Shown piece after piece: positions 15,555 to 24,433 of a stretch of DNA of 64,000 nt. Positions within the stretch are counted from its first letter, which is position 1, and each line of letters opens with the position of its first letter. The stretch is from Kitasatospora xanthocidica (GTDB lineage Bacteria > Actinomycetota > Actinomycetes > Streptomycetales > Streptomycetaceae). The DNA is taken from assembly GCF_014656195.1 (NCBI RefSeq), contig NZ_BNBY01000014.1:109531-173530 (forward strand), read 5' to 3'. The notes beneath the pieces are model-generated. The model did no database searches and was not told the origin of the DNA. It saw nothing but the letters and a program-made list of their open reading frames with translations. The translations under genes and the position numbers were made by a program.

Positions 15555-16265
15555 TCAGCCCACCGGCGTCGGCTGGGCGGCCTGGGGGGCGTGGTGGGCG
15601 GGCGCCTCGCGGCCGCAGGCGTACGCGAGCGGGCTGATCAGCTCCGCGGCGTCCGGCAGCCAGCGGTTGAGCGCGGAGGGGGAGCGGGCCCACTGGGCGT
15701 ACCCGGTGGAGCCGATCCGGGAGGGCGGGGCGACCGTCCAGTCGCCCTCGCCGCGGGCGACCAGGTCCAGCCGGCCGGGCGGCCAGCCGAGCTTGCGGAG
15801 CATCTCCGGGAGCTTGGCCGCGACGCCGGGCAGCACCAGGAAGTGCAGCCGCCGGCCGATCCGTCCGGGCGCGGCCGGCAGCACCGCCACCGGGCCGAGC
15901 TGGAGGTCCATCCGTTCCATCCGGGCCAGCGCCAGGCAGCCGGCCGTCTCCGGCACGTCCAGGACGTCGAAGGACCGTCCGGTGGGCAGCAGGATCGAGG
16001 CCTGGGGCCGCTCGGTCCACCAGCGCCGCACCGCGCCGGGCCCGGCGCTCGCCTTGCGGGCCCAGTCCGCGTCCAGCGGGTGGGCGCCCGGCAGCGTGCA
16101 GCGCGGGTCGCCGCAGGAGCAGCGGGAGGGTCCGTCGCCGTCGATCAGCCAGGCGCCCGGGGCCACCTCCCAGTGGCGGTTCTCGGCGTAGCCGACGGCT
16201 TCGATGAGCAGCGGGGGCAGACCGGCGTTCTTGTCCTGGCCGGGGGCGTCGGGGATGTCTTCCAC
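15555..16265 (-). CDS. bifunctional DNA primase/polymerase (prim-pol) domain protein
   Basis: A 236-residue protein of the prim-pol N-terminal family. Features: AVGYAENRHWEVAPGAWLID, a cysteine pair motif CSCGDPRC (about 49-56), W.....P.A.I..PTG..FDVLDVPE (about 83-106), and GRRLHFLV. The Zn-like Cys set and the FDVLDVPE strand are typical of the short stand-alone actinobacterial versions, which lack a helicase domain. Their role is not established and catalytic competence is doubtful without the usual acidic cluster. It is divergent from the NsdA-like regulator, a pairing I remember from other streptomycetes. ATG 16265. Confidence 0.8.
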   Translation of the reverse strand: MEDIPDAPGQDKNAGLPPLLIEAVGYAENRHWEVAPGAWLIDGDGPSRCSCGDPRCTLPGAHPLDADWARKASAGPGAVRRWWTERPQASILLPTGRSFDVLDVPETAGCLALARMERMDLQLGPVAVLPAAPGRIGRRLHFLVLPGVAAKLPEMLRKLGWPPGRLDLVARGEGDWTVAPPSRIGSTGYAQWARSPSALNRWLPDAAELISPLAYACGREAPAHHAPQAAQPTPVG

Positions 16266-16571
16266 GGGCTGCTCAACTACCGTGCGTGAGGCTGGTTACG
16301 GCCCGGCGGTGCCCGGTTGGGCGCATCCCGGCAATGTCACCCGTTCCGGTTACTCGACCGAGTTGGTGCGGCCGGGGGCGGGCGCAGCGGGGGCGCACGG
16401 GAGCATTTCCCAGGGCGCAAGGGGGGTGCGGATCGTCACCGTGGGTATCCCGCTGGCGTTGCTGATCGCTAACCTGGTGTCAGATTCCTTGGACGGTCGG
16501 ACAGTCGGCAACAGATCAGCAGAATCGTCGCCCACCGGCCGGGACCGGAGGGTGTGGGGAGGCGAAGCCCA

Positions 16572-17948
16572 ATGGCCGCGAGACCACTCGTCGCACGACA
16601 GCCCAACGAGCGTCTGCAGCAACTGATCCAGGAGGCCAGCTGCTCCAACGCCGGCCTGGCCCGGAGGGTCAACCTCTGCGGCGCCGAGCACGGCCTGGAC
16701 CTGCGGTACGACAAGACCTCCGTCGCCCGCTGGCTGCGTGGTCAGCAGCCGCGCGGGCAGGCGCCGGCCGTGATCGCCGAGGCCCTGGGCCGCAAACTCG
16801 GCCGCAGCGTGTCGGTCGAGGAGATCGGCATGGCGGACGGCAAGAACCTCAGCTCCGGCATCGGGCTGCAGTTCGCGCCGACCCTGGGCGCCGCCCTGGA
16901 GCAGGTCTGCGAACTCTGGCGCAGTGACGTCGGCCGGCGGGACTTCCTGACCGGGGCGACGGTCGCCGCCTCCGCGTTGGTGGAGCCCAGCCGGGACTGG
17001 CTGATCACCCCGCCGGACCCGGTGGTCGCGCGCACCGGCGGGCCCCGGGTCGGCCCGACCGACGTGGCCGCGATCAAGGCGACCACCGCGATGCTGGTCG
17101 ACCTGGACCATCGCTTCGGCAGCGGGCACGTGCGCCCGGTCGTGGTGCACTACCTCAACTCGGTGGTCTCCGGCCTGCTCGGCGGCGCCTACCGGGAGGA
17201 GACCGGTCGCCAACTCTTCGCCGCGGTCGCCCGGTTGACTGAGCTGGCCGGCTACATGGCGGTGGACACCGGGCAGCCCGGGCTGGCCCAGCGCTACTAC
17301 ATCCAGGCGCTGCGGCTCGCCCAGGCGGCCGACGACCGCGGCTACGGCGGCTACGTGCTGGCCGCCTCGATGAGCCACCTGGCGGCCACCCTCGGCAACC
17401 CGCGGGAGATCGCCCAACTCGCCCGCGCCGCACAGGAGGGCGCCCGGTCGGTCGCCACCCCGACGGCGATGGCGATGTTCTACGCCGCCGAGGCCCGCGG
17501 CCACGCCCTGCTCGGCGACGCCCGCTCCTGCGAGACGGTGGCGGCCAGGGCGCTGGAGATGATGGAGAAGCGCCGCGCGGAGGACGATCCGGACTGGATC
17601 GCCCACTTCGACGACGCCTACCTCGCGGACGAGCTGGCCCACTGCCACCGGGACCTGGAACAGGCCGGCCAGGCCGAGCACTACGCCCGCCGGGCGCTCG
17701 ACCTGCACCCGCCGACCCGGGTCCGGCGCCGCGCGGTGGACCTGGTGCTGCTGGCCACCGCGCAGTTGCAGCAGCGGGACCTGGAACGCGCCTGCGAGAC
17801 GGGCACCCAGGCGGTCCGGCTGCTGAGCGGGCTGCGCTCCAACCGGGGCGTGGAGTACCTGGACGAGTTCCGGCGCCGGCTGGAGCCGTACCGGGAGCAG
17901 CGGGTGGTCCGGGAGTTCCACGCCAGGGCGGACGCGGAGGCCGCCTGA
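16572..17948 (+). CDS. NsdA-like HTH/TPR transcriptional regulator
   Basis: A 458-residue regulator. The N-terminus (MAARPLVARQPNERLQQLIQEASCSNAGLARRV) contains an unusual HTH with YDKTSVARWLRGQQPRG as the recognition part; residues about 135 to the end are TPR-like helices (LAQRYYIQALRLAQAADDRGYGGYVLAASMSHLAATLGNP). It resembles NsdA-type negative regulators of sporulation and antibiotic production in Streptomyces, but I cannot say whether it is the NsdA orthologue or a paralogue. ATG 16572 is used because GGGGAGG lies about ten bases upstream. It is divergent from the prim-pol gene over 306 bp. Confidence 0.8.
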   Translation: MAARPLVARQPNERLQQLIQEASCSNAGLARRVNLCGAEHGLDLRYDKTSVARWLRGQQPRGQAPAVIAEALGRKLGRSVSVEEIGMADGKNLSSGIGLQFAPTLGAALEQVCELWRSDVGRRDFLTGATVAASALVEPSRDWLITPPDPVVARTGGPRVGPTDVAAIKATTAMLVDLDHRFGSGHVRPVVVHYLNSVVSGLLGGAYREETGRQLFAAVARLTELAGYMAVDTGQPGLAQRYYIQALRLAQAADDRGYGGYVLAASMSHLAATLGNPREIAQLARAAQEGARSVATPTAMAMFYAAEARGHALLGDARSCETVAARALEMMEKRRAEDDPDWIAHFDDAYLADELAHCHRDLEQAGQAEHYARRALDLHPPTRVRRRAVDLVLLATAQLQQRDLERACETGTQAVRLLSGLRSNRGVEYLDEFRRRLEPYREQRVVREFHARADAEAA

Positions 17949-18125
17949 CCGGGGGCGGGCCCGTACCGTCGGTGAGGGGAGCGTGACGGATGTCCCGCCC
18001 ACGTGGTCACCCGGTGAGGTGAACCGGTAGCGTGGGCGCGACGTCCAAGGAACTGTGATGCTCCCAAGAACCGACGAGATGTGGTCCGCCGTCAGTGCGC
18101 GGTCCTGCACAGGTGAGGAATCGCG

Positions 18126-19382
18126 TTGAGTCAGCGCCGCTCGTACCCCAACTCGGGTGACTTCAACCTGGACGACCTGTTCCGCCCCGAACCCGGCCAG
18201 CAGCAGGGCCAGCCGGCCCAGCCCCAGCCCCAGCACCCGTTCCCGGGGCAGCACGGACAGCCCGGCCAGCACGGACAGCCGGGCCACCCGCAGGGGCACT
18301 CGGCGGTGCCGCCGGTCGGGCAGCCGTCCGGGCAGCCGGAGTACCTCGGCGAGGGCGGGCACGCGCTGCCGACCCAGGCCATGCCCGAGCAGCCGATGCC
18401 GGGCCAGCCGATGCCCGGCCAGTCCCTGGCGGGCCAGCCGATGGCGGGCGCCCCCTGGGGTGCGCCGCAGCCCGGGTACGGCGGTCCGCAGCCCGAGCAG
18501 GCCCCGGAGACCCAGTACCTGCCGCCGTACCCGGTCGCCGACCCGCAGGCGGCCGGCTACCCGGCGCCGCAGGCCCAGCCCGGCTTCCCGCAGCAGCAGC
18601 CCGCGCCCGGCTACCAGGCGTACCCGCCGGCCGCGCAGCCGCAGCCGGGCTACCAGTCGGCGCAGGAGTACGGGCAGGGCTACGCCCCGGAGCGCGGCTA
18701 CGACGCCGACGCGACCCAGGGGGGCGGGTCCGCCCGCGGCGGCCGCCCGTCCAGCAAGCTGATCATCGGCGGGGTGGTGGCGGGCTGCGCGGCGGCCGGC
18801 ATCCTGGTCGCCGTCCTGATGAGCGGCGGCGACACCAAGGACCCCAAGAAGACCACCCCGGTGGCCGCCGCCACCACCACCGGCGCGGCGACCGGCACGG
18901 CGAGCGCGAGCGGCTCCGGCGCCGCCGTCGACCCGGACGTCAAGGCGCAGGCGCAGCCGCTGTCGGACCTGCTGGGCACCGCGAGCGACAGCCGCAGCTC
19001 GGTCGTCTCCGCGGTCGCCTCGGTGCAGAAGTGCGACAAGCTGCCCGAGTCCCAGCAGGCCCTCACCGCCGCGGCCGGCAAGCGCCGCGAGCTGCAGACC
19101 AAGCTGGGCCAGCTGAAGACGGACAAGCTGCCGGGCGGGCAGCAGCTGGTCGAGCAGCTGAACGCGGCCTGGACCGCCTCGGCCCAGGCCGACGACGAGT
19201 ACGCGGCCTGGGCACAGGACGCGCAGGCCTCCTGCGACGCCAAGAAGCAGGACAACCAGCACTACAAGAACGCCGTCCAGGCCAGTGGCACCGCGACCAA
19301 CGCGAAGAAGCAGGCCTCGACGCTCTGGAACACCATCGCCGGCCAGACCGGCCTGCCCAACCGGGGCGACGGCGACCTCTGA
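18126..19382 (+). CDS. proline/glutamine-rich single-pass membrane protein
   Basis: A 418-residue protein. Residues 1-200 are disordered and rich in Pro, Gln and Gly, with short repeats (GQHGQPGQHGQPG, EQPMPGQPMPGQ). One membrane helix follows (LIIGGVVAGCAAAGILVAVLM, about 212-232), then a Thr/Ala/Ser linker and an extracytoplasmic helical domain with two Cys (VQKCDKLPESQ; ASCDAKKQ) that could form a disulphide. The function is unknown. The start is TTG 18126 after GAGGAATCGCG. A TAGCGT -10-like hexamer at 18028-18033 may be the promoter. It follows the NsdA-like gene by 177 bp. Confidence 0.75.
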   Translation: MSQRRSYPNSGDFNLDDLFRPEPGQQQGQPAQPQPQHPFPGQHGQPGQHGQPGHPQGHSAVPPVGQPSGQPEYLGEGGHALPTQAMPEQPMPGQPMPGQSLAGQPMAGAPWGAPQPGYGGPQPEQAPETQYLPPYPVADPQAAGYPAPQAQPGFPQQQPAPGYQAYPPAAQPQPGYQSAQEYGQGYAPERGYDADATQGGGSARGGRPSSKLIIGGVVAGCAAAGILVAVLMSGGDTKDPKKTTPVAAATTTGAATGTASASGSGAAVDPDVKAQAQPLSDLLGTASDSRSSVVSAVASVQKCDKLPESQQALTAAAGKRRELQTKLGQLKTDKLPGGQQLVEQLNAAWTASAQADDEYAAWAQDAQASCDAKKQDNQHYKNAVQASGTATNAKKQASTLWNTIAGQTGLPNRGDGDL

Positions 19383-19558
19383 CGCGAAGGGGCGGGCCGT
19401 GGCGGCCCGCCCCGCACCGGCCCGCCCCGAGCCGAAGGGCGCGCCGGTGCCGAAAGGGAGAAGCGACAAGCGAGGGACGAGCGCCGGAGCGCCGACCGTC
19501 GGCACCGGATCCCGAGCGCCCGGAGGCGAGCGGGCGAGTAACAGCCCGCCCCCGCTCG

Positions 19559-20860
19559 TCAGGCCGGCGGGCGGCCTCCGGTGAGCACCCAGCGGACGTC
19601 CACGAAACCCGGCTGCTGCAGGGTCATCCGGCCGTTCTTGACCACCTGGTAGGTGACCCAGGTGTTCACCAGCCGGGGCGAGGCGGTGCTGGGCAGCATG
19701 TTGGTGGTGCCCCAGTTCAGCGGCGGGGTGAGCCCGACGTCGATGCCCTCGCCGGCGTCCAGCAGCGTGGTGATCGACTTCGACGTGACCGGTTTGCCGG
19801 CCTCCGACAGCTTCTGCGCCACCAGCCGGAACACCTCGTAGGCGACCCAGGTGGTCTGCACCCCGGGGTCGGAGACGTCGATGGTGTTCCCGCCGGTGGT
19901 GTCGGCGCGCACCACCGAGCGCAGCCCGTCCCAGATCTTCGCCGACTCCGGCGGGTACCAGCTGGTGACGTAGGCGCCGCTGAGCGGGCCGGAGTCGCCG
20001 CCGGTGGAGTCGACCACCGACTGCTGCACGCTGCCGATCACCGAGGCGATCCGGGTGTTCTTCGGGGTCAGCCGCCGGTAGGAGTCCAGCAGGTTGCCGG
20101 TCGGCTCGGCGGCCAGCGCGCTGGTGACGCAGTTGCCCGGTTCGTCCTTGCCGAGCGCCTTGCGGGCCACCGCGGTGTAGTCCGAGGACTGCTCGGGCGC
20201 CTTGACGTCCTGCAGCTTGATCCCGGCCGGCCGCAGCGCGGTGCCGAGGTAGCCGAGCAGGTTGTCGCCGGCCGGGGTGTCCGGGCGGACCAGCGCCACG
20301 GTCTTGCAGCCGGCGTCCACCAGCTGGCGGCCGTTGCCGGCGATCAGCGCGGGCATGCCGCCGTCGACCGGGTAGGACAGCGGGCTGGCGAACTCGGGCT
20401 GGGAGAGTCCGTACCCGCCGATCAGCGGGATGCCGGCCCGTTCCAGCACCGGCATGAAGGCGTCGCCCCACTGGCTGTAGGAGCCGATCACGGCGACCAC
20501 CTTGGCGTCCACCGCCTGCTGGGCGCAGGCCCGGGCGCCGTCGGCGCTGTTGTGCTCGTTGCAGGTGAGCACCCGCAGCCGGTGCCCGTTCAGTCCGCCC
20601 TTGATGTTGACGTCCTGGCCGACGGCGGAGGCGAGCGCGGTCATGCCCGGCCGGTCGGCCGAGCCGGTGCCGGACGGGGCCCAGGTCATCACGGTCAGCT
20701 CGCTGCCGCTGGTGGAAGCATCGGCCGGTCCGCCGCACGCGGAGGCCGAGAAGAGGGTGGGGAGCAGCGCCGCGGCGGTGGCGGCGGCGGCGATCGGACG
20801 GCGGCGGGCACGCCGCCCGATCGTTGGGCGGGCCCGGAACGAGTCCCTTCGGCTGGTCAT
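19559..20860 (-). CDS. ABC transporter substrate-binding lipoprotein (type 1 periplasmic fold)
   Basis: A 433-residue lipoprotein. The twin-Arg-rich N-terminus, hydrophobic core (AAAATAAALLPTLF) and lipobox SASAC place it on the outer face of the membrane. The mature part fits the branched-chain amino-acid/amide-binding family: INIKGGLNGHRLRVLTCNEHN, then VVAVIGSYSQWGDAFMPVLERAGIPLIGGYG and ALVRPDTPAGDNLLGY. The ligand is unknown and no permease or ATPase gene adjoins it, so it is an orphan receptor or shares a transporter. ATG 20860 is preceded by AGGGAAGG. It is divergent from the SCO4402-family gene. Confidence 0.85.
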   Translation of the reverse strand: MTSRRDSFRARPTIGRRARRRPIAAAATAAALLPTLFSASACGGPADASTSGSELTVMTWAPSGTGSADRPGMTALASAVGQDVNIKGGLNGHRLRVLTCNEHNSADGARACAQQAVDAKVVAVIGSYSQWGDAFMPVLERAGIPLIGGYGLSQPEFASPLSYPVDGGMPALIAGNGRQLVDAGCKTVALVRPDTPAGDNLLGYLGTALRPAGIKLQDVKAPEQSSDYTAVARKALGKDEPGNCVTSALAAEPTGNLLDSYRRLTPKNTRIASVIGSVQQSVVDSTGGDSGPLSGAYVTSWYPPESAKIWDGLRSVVRADTTGGNTIDVSDPGVQTTWVAYEVFRLVAQKLSEAGKPVTSKSITTLLDAGEGIDVGLTPPLNWGTTNMLPSTASPRLVNTWVTYQVVKNGRMTLQQPGFVDVRWVLTGGRPPA

Positions 20861-21106
20861 CGACCTTCCCTCTCTGGGGCGCACTCCGGCGCACCGGAAA
20901 CAGCCAAGCCCTGGTGCCACAAGCCGAGAGGGCAGAAATGCGAACGGTCGGCAAACGACGGCTGAACTCCGGATCGGTACGCGTGTAGATCGCGAGTGGA
21001 GTACGAACAGACGGGGAACGTACGATCGTTCACCATGTCCGCCAGCACAGATTCTTCGCATCGGTCCGCCCGAAACCCTTCTCGTCCGGGCCACCGCTCC
21101 AGCACC

Positions 21107-21550
21107 ATGGGCGGCATGCCGCACAACGACCTGCCCTGGTGGCGCTGGCGAGCCCGACTGCGCTCGGCGCTGCACATGCTGTCCGACCCCGGTTTCCAGC
21201 AGGAGGCCTGGCTGACCGGCCGGGAGGGGTACGGCGACGTGACCGACGCCGTCTACCGGCTGGTCGAGGACACCTGGCTGGACCGCTGGTCCGCCGAGAA
21301 GTACGTGGGAACGATCTTCCGCGACTCCGCCGAGGCCGCGCTGGTCGACGTCGCGGTGCTGCGGGCCGTGCAGATGCTGCACGAGGTCGGCGCCGACGCC
21401 CCGGCCTCCGCCTACCTCGGCCACCCCGGCTGGCCGGAGACCGTCCGGGCCGCCCGCGAGGCGCACGCGCTGCTGGCCGCCAACGACGGGGACGACCCGG
21501 ACGCGGCGCCCAAGTCGCTGGACGTGCTGCGCATCCTCACCCAGGTCTGA
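21107..21550 (+). CDS. SCO4402-family conserved protein
   Basis: A conserved actinobacterial protein of about 147 residues: LPWWRWRARLRSALHMLSD, GREGYGDVTDAVYRLVEDTWLDRWSAEKYVGTIFRDSAEA, then a helical C-terminus. The sequence matches my memory of the SCO4402 family; its function is unknown, and it looks soluble and all-helical. The start is uncertain: ATG 21107 (MGGMPHND) is used, with ATG 21116 and ATG 21035 as alternatives, none with a strong ribosome site. It is followed 164 bp downstream by purU, the same neighbour as in S. coelicolor. Confidence 0.75.
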   Translation: MGGMPHNDLPWWRWRARLRSALHMLSDPGFQQEAWLTGREGYGDVTDAVYRLVEDTWLDRWSAEKYVGTIFRDSAEAALVDVAVLRAVQMLHEVGADAPASAYLGHPGWPETVRAAREAHALLAANDGDDPDAAPKSLDVLRILTQV

Positions 21551-21714
21551 TACCCGGGGCCGCCTCGTCGTGCCGGGCCGCCCCCGTCGTGCGGGGCCGT
21601 CCCGGCCGGCCGGGACGGCCCGTCCCGCAGTACGGGCAGCGCGGCGGCGGCTGTCCAGGATGTGACACGCTGGGCCGTCCACGCACGTCACGAGCTCAGA
21701 ACGGGATACCCCCA

Positions 21715-22581
21715 GTGGAACAGCAGCCGGCCAGCGCCCAGTACGTCCTCACGCTGTCGTGCCCCGACAAGCAGGGCATCGTCCACGCTGTCTCCAGCTA
21801 CCTCTTCATGACCGGCTGCAACATCATGGACAGCCAGCAGTTCGGGGACGCCGGCACCGGGCTGTTCTTCATGCGGGTGCACTTCTCCGCGGCCGAGCCG
21901 GTCACCGCCGACAAGCTGCGGGCCAGCTTCGCGGCGATCGGCGCCTCCTTCGGGATGGAGTGGCAGATCCACCCGACCGAGGAGCGGATGCGGATCGTCC
22001 TGATGGTCAGCAAGTTCGGGCACTGCCTGAACGACCTGCTCTACCGCACCCGGATCGGCGCCCTGCCGGTGGAGATCGTCGCGGTGGTCTCCAACCACAC
22101 CGACCTCCAGGACCTGACCGAGAGCTACGGGATCCCGTTCCACCACATCCCGGTCACCAGGGACACCAAGGCGGAGGCCGAGCGGCGGCTGCTGGACCTG
22201 GTCGCCAAGGAGGACGTCGAACTGGTCGTGCTGGCCCGCTACATGCAGGTGCTCTCCGACCAGCTGTGCACCGAGCTGTCCGGCCGCGTGATCAACATCC
22301 ACCACTCCTTCCTGCCGAGCTTCAAGGGCGCCAAGCCGTACCACCAGGCCCACGCCCGCGGCGTGAAGCTGATCGGCGCCACCGCCCACTACGTCACCGC
22401 CGACCTGGACGAGGGCCCGATCATCGAGCAGGAGGTGGCCCGGGTCACCCACGACGTCAGCCCGGACCAGCTGGTCGCGCTCGGCCGGGACGTCGAGTGC
22501 CAGGCGCTGGCCCGCGCGGTGAAGTGGCACAGCGAGCACCGGGTGCTGCTGGACGGCACCCGGACGGTCGTCTTCGCGTAG
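21715..22581 (+). CDS. purU: formyltetrahydrofolate deformylase
   Basis: A 288-residue PurU. Residues about 8-85 are an ACT domain (YVLTLSCPDKQGIVHAVSSYLF). Residues about 92-288 are the formyltransferase fold (RIVLMVSKFGHCLNDLLYR, VVSNHTDL, VVLARYMQVLS) with the catalytic Asn-His segment INIHHSFLPSFKGAKPY and the Asp in TADLDEGPIIEQ. It hydrolyses 10-formyl-THF to formate and THF, supplying formate and balancing one-carbon pools in the cytoplasm. GTG 21715 gives the family-length protein; the ribosome site is weak (ACGGGAT). Confidence 0.95.
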   Translation: MEQQPASAQYVLTLSCPDKQGIVHAVSSYLFMTGCNIMDSQQFGDAGTGLFFMRVHFSAAEPVTADKLRASFAAIGASFGMEWQIHPTEERMRIVLMVSKFGHCLNDLLYRTRIGALPVEIVAVVSNHTDLQDLTESYGIPFHHIPVTRDTKAEAERRLLDLVAKEDVELVVLARYMQVLSDQLCTELSGRVINIHHSFLPSFKGAKPYHQAHARGVKLIGATAHYVTADLDEGPIIEQEVARVTHDVSPDQLVALGRDVECQALARAVKWHSEHRVLLDGTRTVVFA

Positions 22582-22625
22582 CGGCCGCTCCGGGGCCCGG
22601 CCGGTCTTCGAACCCCTGCCCGCGG

Positions 22626-23861
22626 TTACGGCCGCGACAGCAGCGGGAGCGCGTGCAGCACCTCGCGGACCGCGGCCCGGTCACCGTGCTCGCCGACCGG
22701 CAGCCGGTCGGGGTCGCGGTGCGCGGCAGCCAACTGGCAGAGCTCCAGGCCGTCCAGCACCATCGAGGCCACCGGCTCCCCGCCGGCCCGCCCCGCCTCC
22801 GGGCCGGCCGGGCCGTCCACGCCGTCCGGGCCGCCGCCGTCCAGCGGGACCAGCCACTCGCCGCTCGCCGGGCCGTCGACGACCAGCCGCAGCCGCCGAC
22901 GCCCGGCCGGGCCCGCGCCGGCCGGTGCGCCCGGCGCCCCGGCGTGCTCGGGGCGGGCGGCGCGCAGTCCGGCCAGCGCCCGGGGGAGCATCCGGACCAC
23001 CAGCTCCACCATCTGCCGCAGGTGCTGCGGCGACGGCGGGTCGTACGGGTAGGCGACCGCGCGGGCCACGTCCTCGCCGTGCACGTAGCACTCCAGGGCG
23101 CGGTCCACGAAGGCGTCGCGCAGCGGCAGCACGCCGCAGCCGTAGTCGACCGGGGTGTTGCCCTGCGGGGCGAGCGCGGCGCCGCGCACCAGGTCGTGGG
23201 TCTGCCGCCGCCACCGGGAGCGCACCGACTGCGGCGGCAGGGCGCCCTGGTCGGCGAGCAGCCGGGCGGTGCGCGCGGTGATCGCGCCGTACGGGCCGCC
23301 CTGCGGCGGGACGCGCGGCACCGGGGCCGAGGGCGCCGGGTCCTGCGGCGGCACCCGCCGTCCGGTGGCCGCGGCGGCCGCGAAGGCCTCGCCGGGAGCG
23401 GCCGGCACCGGGTCGGGCAGGCCGAGGGCGAGCGCCAGGAAGCCGTCCACGGCGGTCAGCCGGCCGATCACCTCGGCCGGGCGCAGCCGCTCGGTGCCGC
23501 CGTGCCACGGCAGTTCGGCCACCTCCTGCCACTCCTCCGGGCCCAGGTCGCGCAGCAGCGCGTCGAGCTTGGCGGTCTCCGCGGTGTACGGCATGCCCCA
23601 GGAGGGGACGGGCAGTTCGGCCGGGCGGCGGCCCAGGCACCAGTCGAGCACCTGCTGGCGCAGCGGGCCGGGCTGGTCCAGCGGCTCGTCCAGGGAGAGC
23701 CAGCCGGCCGCGTCGCGCAGCCGGGCCGCCTCCTCGGCGCACTCCGGGCAGGCGCTCAGGTGCTGCTCCAGCTCGGCGGCCTCGCCGGCCGGGCAGGCGC
23801 TGAGGGCCCAGGCGCCGAGCAGCGAGCGCAGGGCGTCGTGCCGCTCCTCAGTGCTGCTCAC
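22626..23861 (-). CDS. zinc-finger anti-sigma factor fused to an MDMPI-like domain
   Basis: A 411-residue protein. Residues about 10-50 hold the zinc anti-sigma signature H-x3-C-x2-C in LEQHLSACPECAEE with a downstream helix. From about residue 95 the sequence resembles a maleylpyruvate-isomerase-type helical bundle (LGPEEWQEVAELPWHGGTERLRPAEVIGRLTAVDGFL), then an Ala/Gly/Pro-rich extension. It probably binds the sigma factor encoded just upstream and may sense thiol or redox state through its Zn site. No membrane segment is visible, so it is cytoplasmic. GTG 23861 overlaps the sigma stop in a GTGA, so translation is coupled. Confidence 0.8.
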   Translation of the reverse strand: MSSTEERHDALRSLLGAWALSACPAGEAAELEQHLSACPECAEEAARLRDAAGWLSLDEPLDQPGPLRQQVLDWCLGRRPAELPVPSWGMPYTAETAKLDALLRDLGPEEWQEVAELPWHGGTERLRPAEVIGRLTAVDGFLALALGLPDPVPAAPGEAFAAAAATGRRVPPQDPAPSAPVPRVPPQGGPYGAITARTARLLADQGALPPQSVRSRWRRQTHDLVRGAALAPQGNTPVDYGCGVLPLRDAFVDRALECYVHGEDVARAVAYPYDPPSPQHLRQMVELVVRMLPRALAGLRAARPEHAGAPGAPAGAGPAGRRRLRLVVDGPASGEWLVPLDGGGPDGVDGPAGPEAGRAGGEPVASMVLDGLELCQLAAAHRDPDRLPVGEHGDRAAVREVLHALPLLSRP

Positions 23862-24433
23862 GTCTCCCCGTTCCCGGCCTCGTCCTGGCGGGCGCGTTCC
23901 TCGGCCAGTTCGGTGGCCAGCAGCTCCAGTCCGAGCCGCATCCGCTGCTTGGCGGCCTGTTCGCCGATGCCGAGCAGCCGGGCCGTCTCCCGGTAGGTGC
24001 GGCCGTCGTAGTAGGTCACGGCGATGGTCTCCCGCAGGGATCGGGGCAGGGAGTCGACCACGTACTGGACGCGTGCGGCGGTGGCCACCGCGCGGATCTC
24101 GTCCTCGGTGCCCCGGCCGTCCTCGCCCGGTCCGTGCTCGGCGGCCCGCCGGGCCCGCAGCCGTTCGACGGCGCGGCGGTGGGTGAGCGCGCCGAGCCAG
24201 GAACGCAGGGTGCCCCGGGCGGGGTCGAAGTCCTCGGGGTGCTCCCAGACGTGGGCGAAGATCTCCCGGGTGAGCTGGGCGGCGGCGGTCGGGTCGGCCA
24301 GTATCCGTCCGGCCAGGCCGTGCACCATCGGTGCGAGCTGGTCGTAGAGCTCGCCGAGCGCGGTCTCCTCGCCGCGCGCGAGGCGGCGCTGCACCTGCTC
24401 GTCCCAGCGCGGGGGCCGCTCCGGGGTGGCCAT
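23858..24433 (-). CDS. ECF-type RNA polymerase sigma factor
   Basis: A 191-residue sigma-70-family factor with only regions 2 and 4. Region 2 spans about 20-90 (LYDQLAPMVHGLAGRIL, TREIFAHVWEHPEDFDPARGTLRSWLGALTHRRAVERLR); region 4 spans about 120-180 (VQYVVDSLPRSLRETIAVTYYDGRTYRETARLLGIGEQAAKQRMRLGLELL), with the HTH in YRETARLLGIGEQAAK. It redirects RNA polymerase to a small regulon and is held by the anti-sigma partner in the overlapping gene. ATG 24433 has GGAGGG nine bases upstream. Confidence 0.9.
   Translation of the reverse strand: MATPERPPRWDEQVQRRLARGEETALGELYDQLAPMVHGLAGRILADPTAAAQLTREIFAHVWEHPEDFDPARGTLRSWLGALTHRRAVERLRARRAAEHGPGEDGRGTEDEIRAVATAARVQYVVDSLPRSLRETIAVTYYDGRTYRETARLLGIGEQAAKQRMRLGLELLATELAEERARQDEAGNGET

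Noticed and set aside
16350-20954. Minus-strand frame of about 1500 codons spanning several genes
   Set aside because: It crosses the NsdA-like, proline-rich and lipoprotein genes in a different frame with no recognisable domain.
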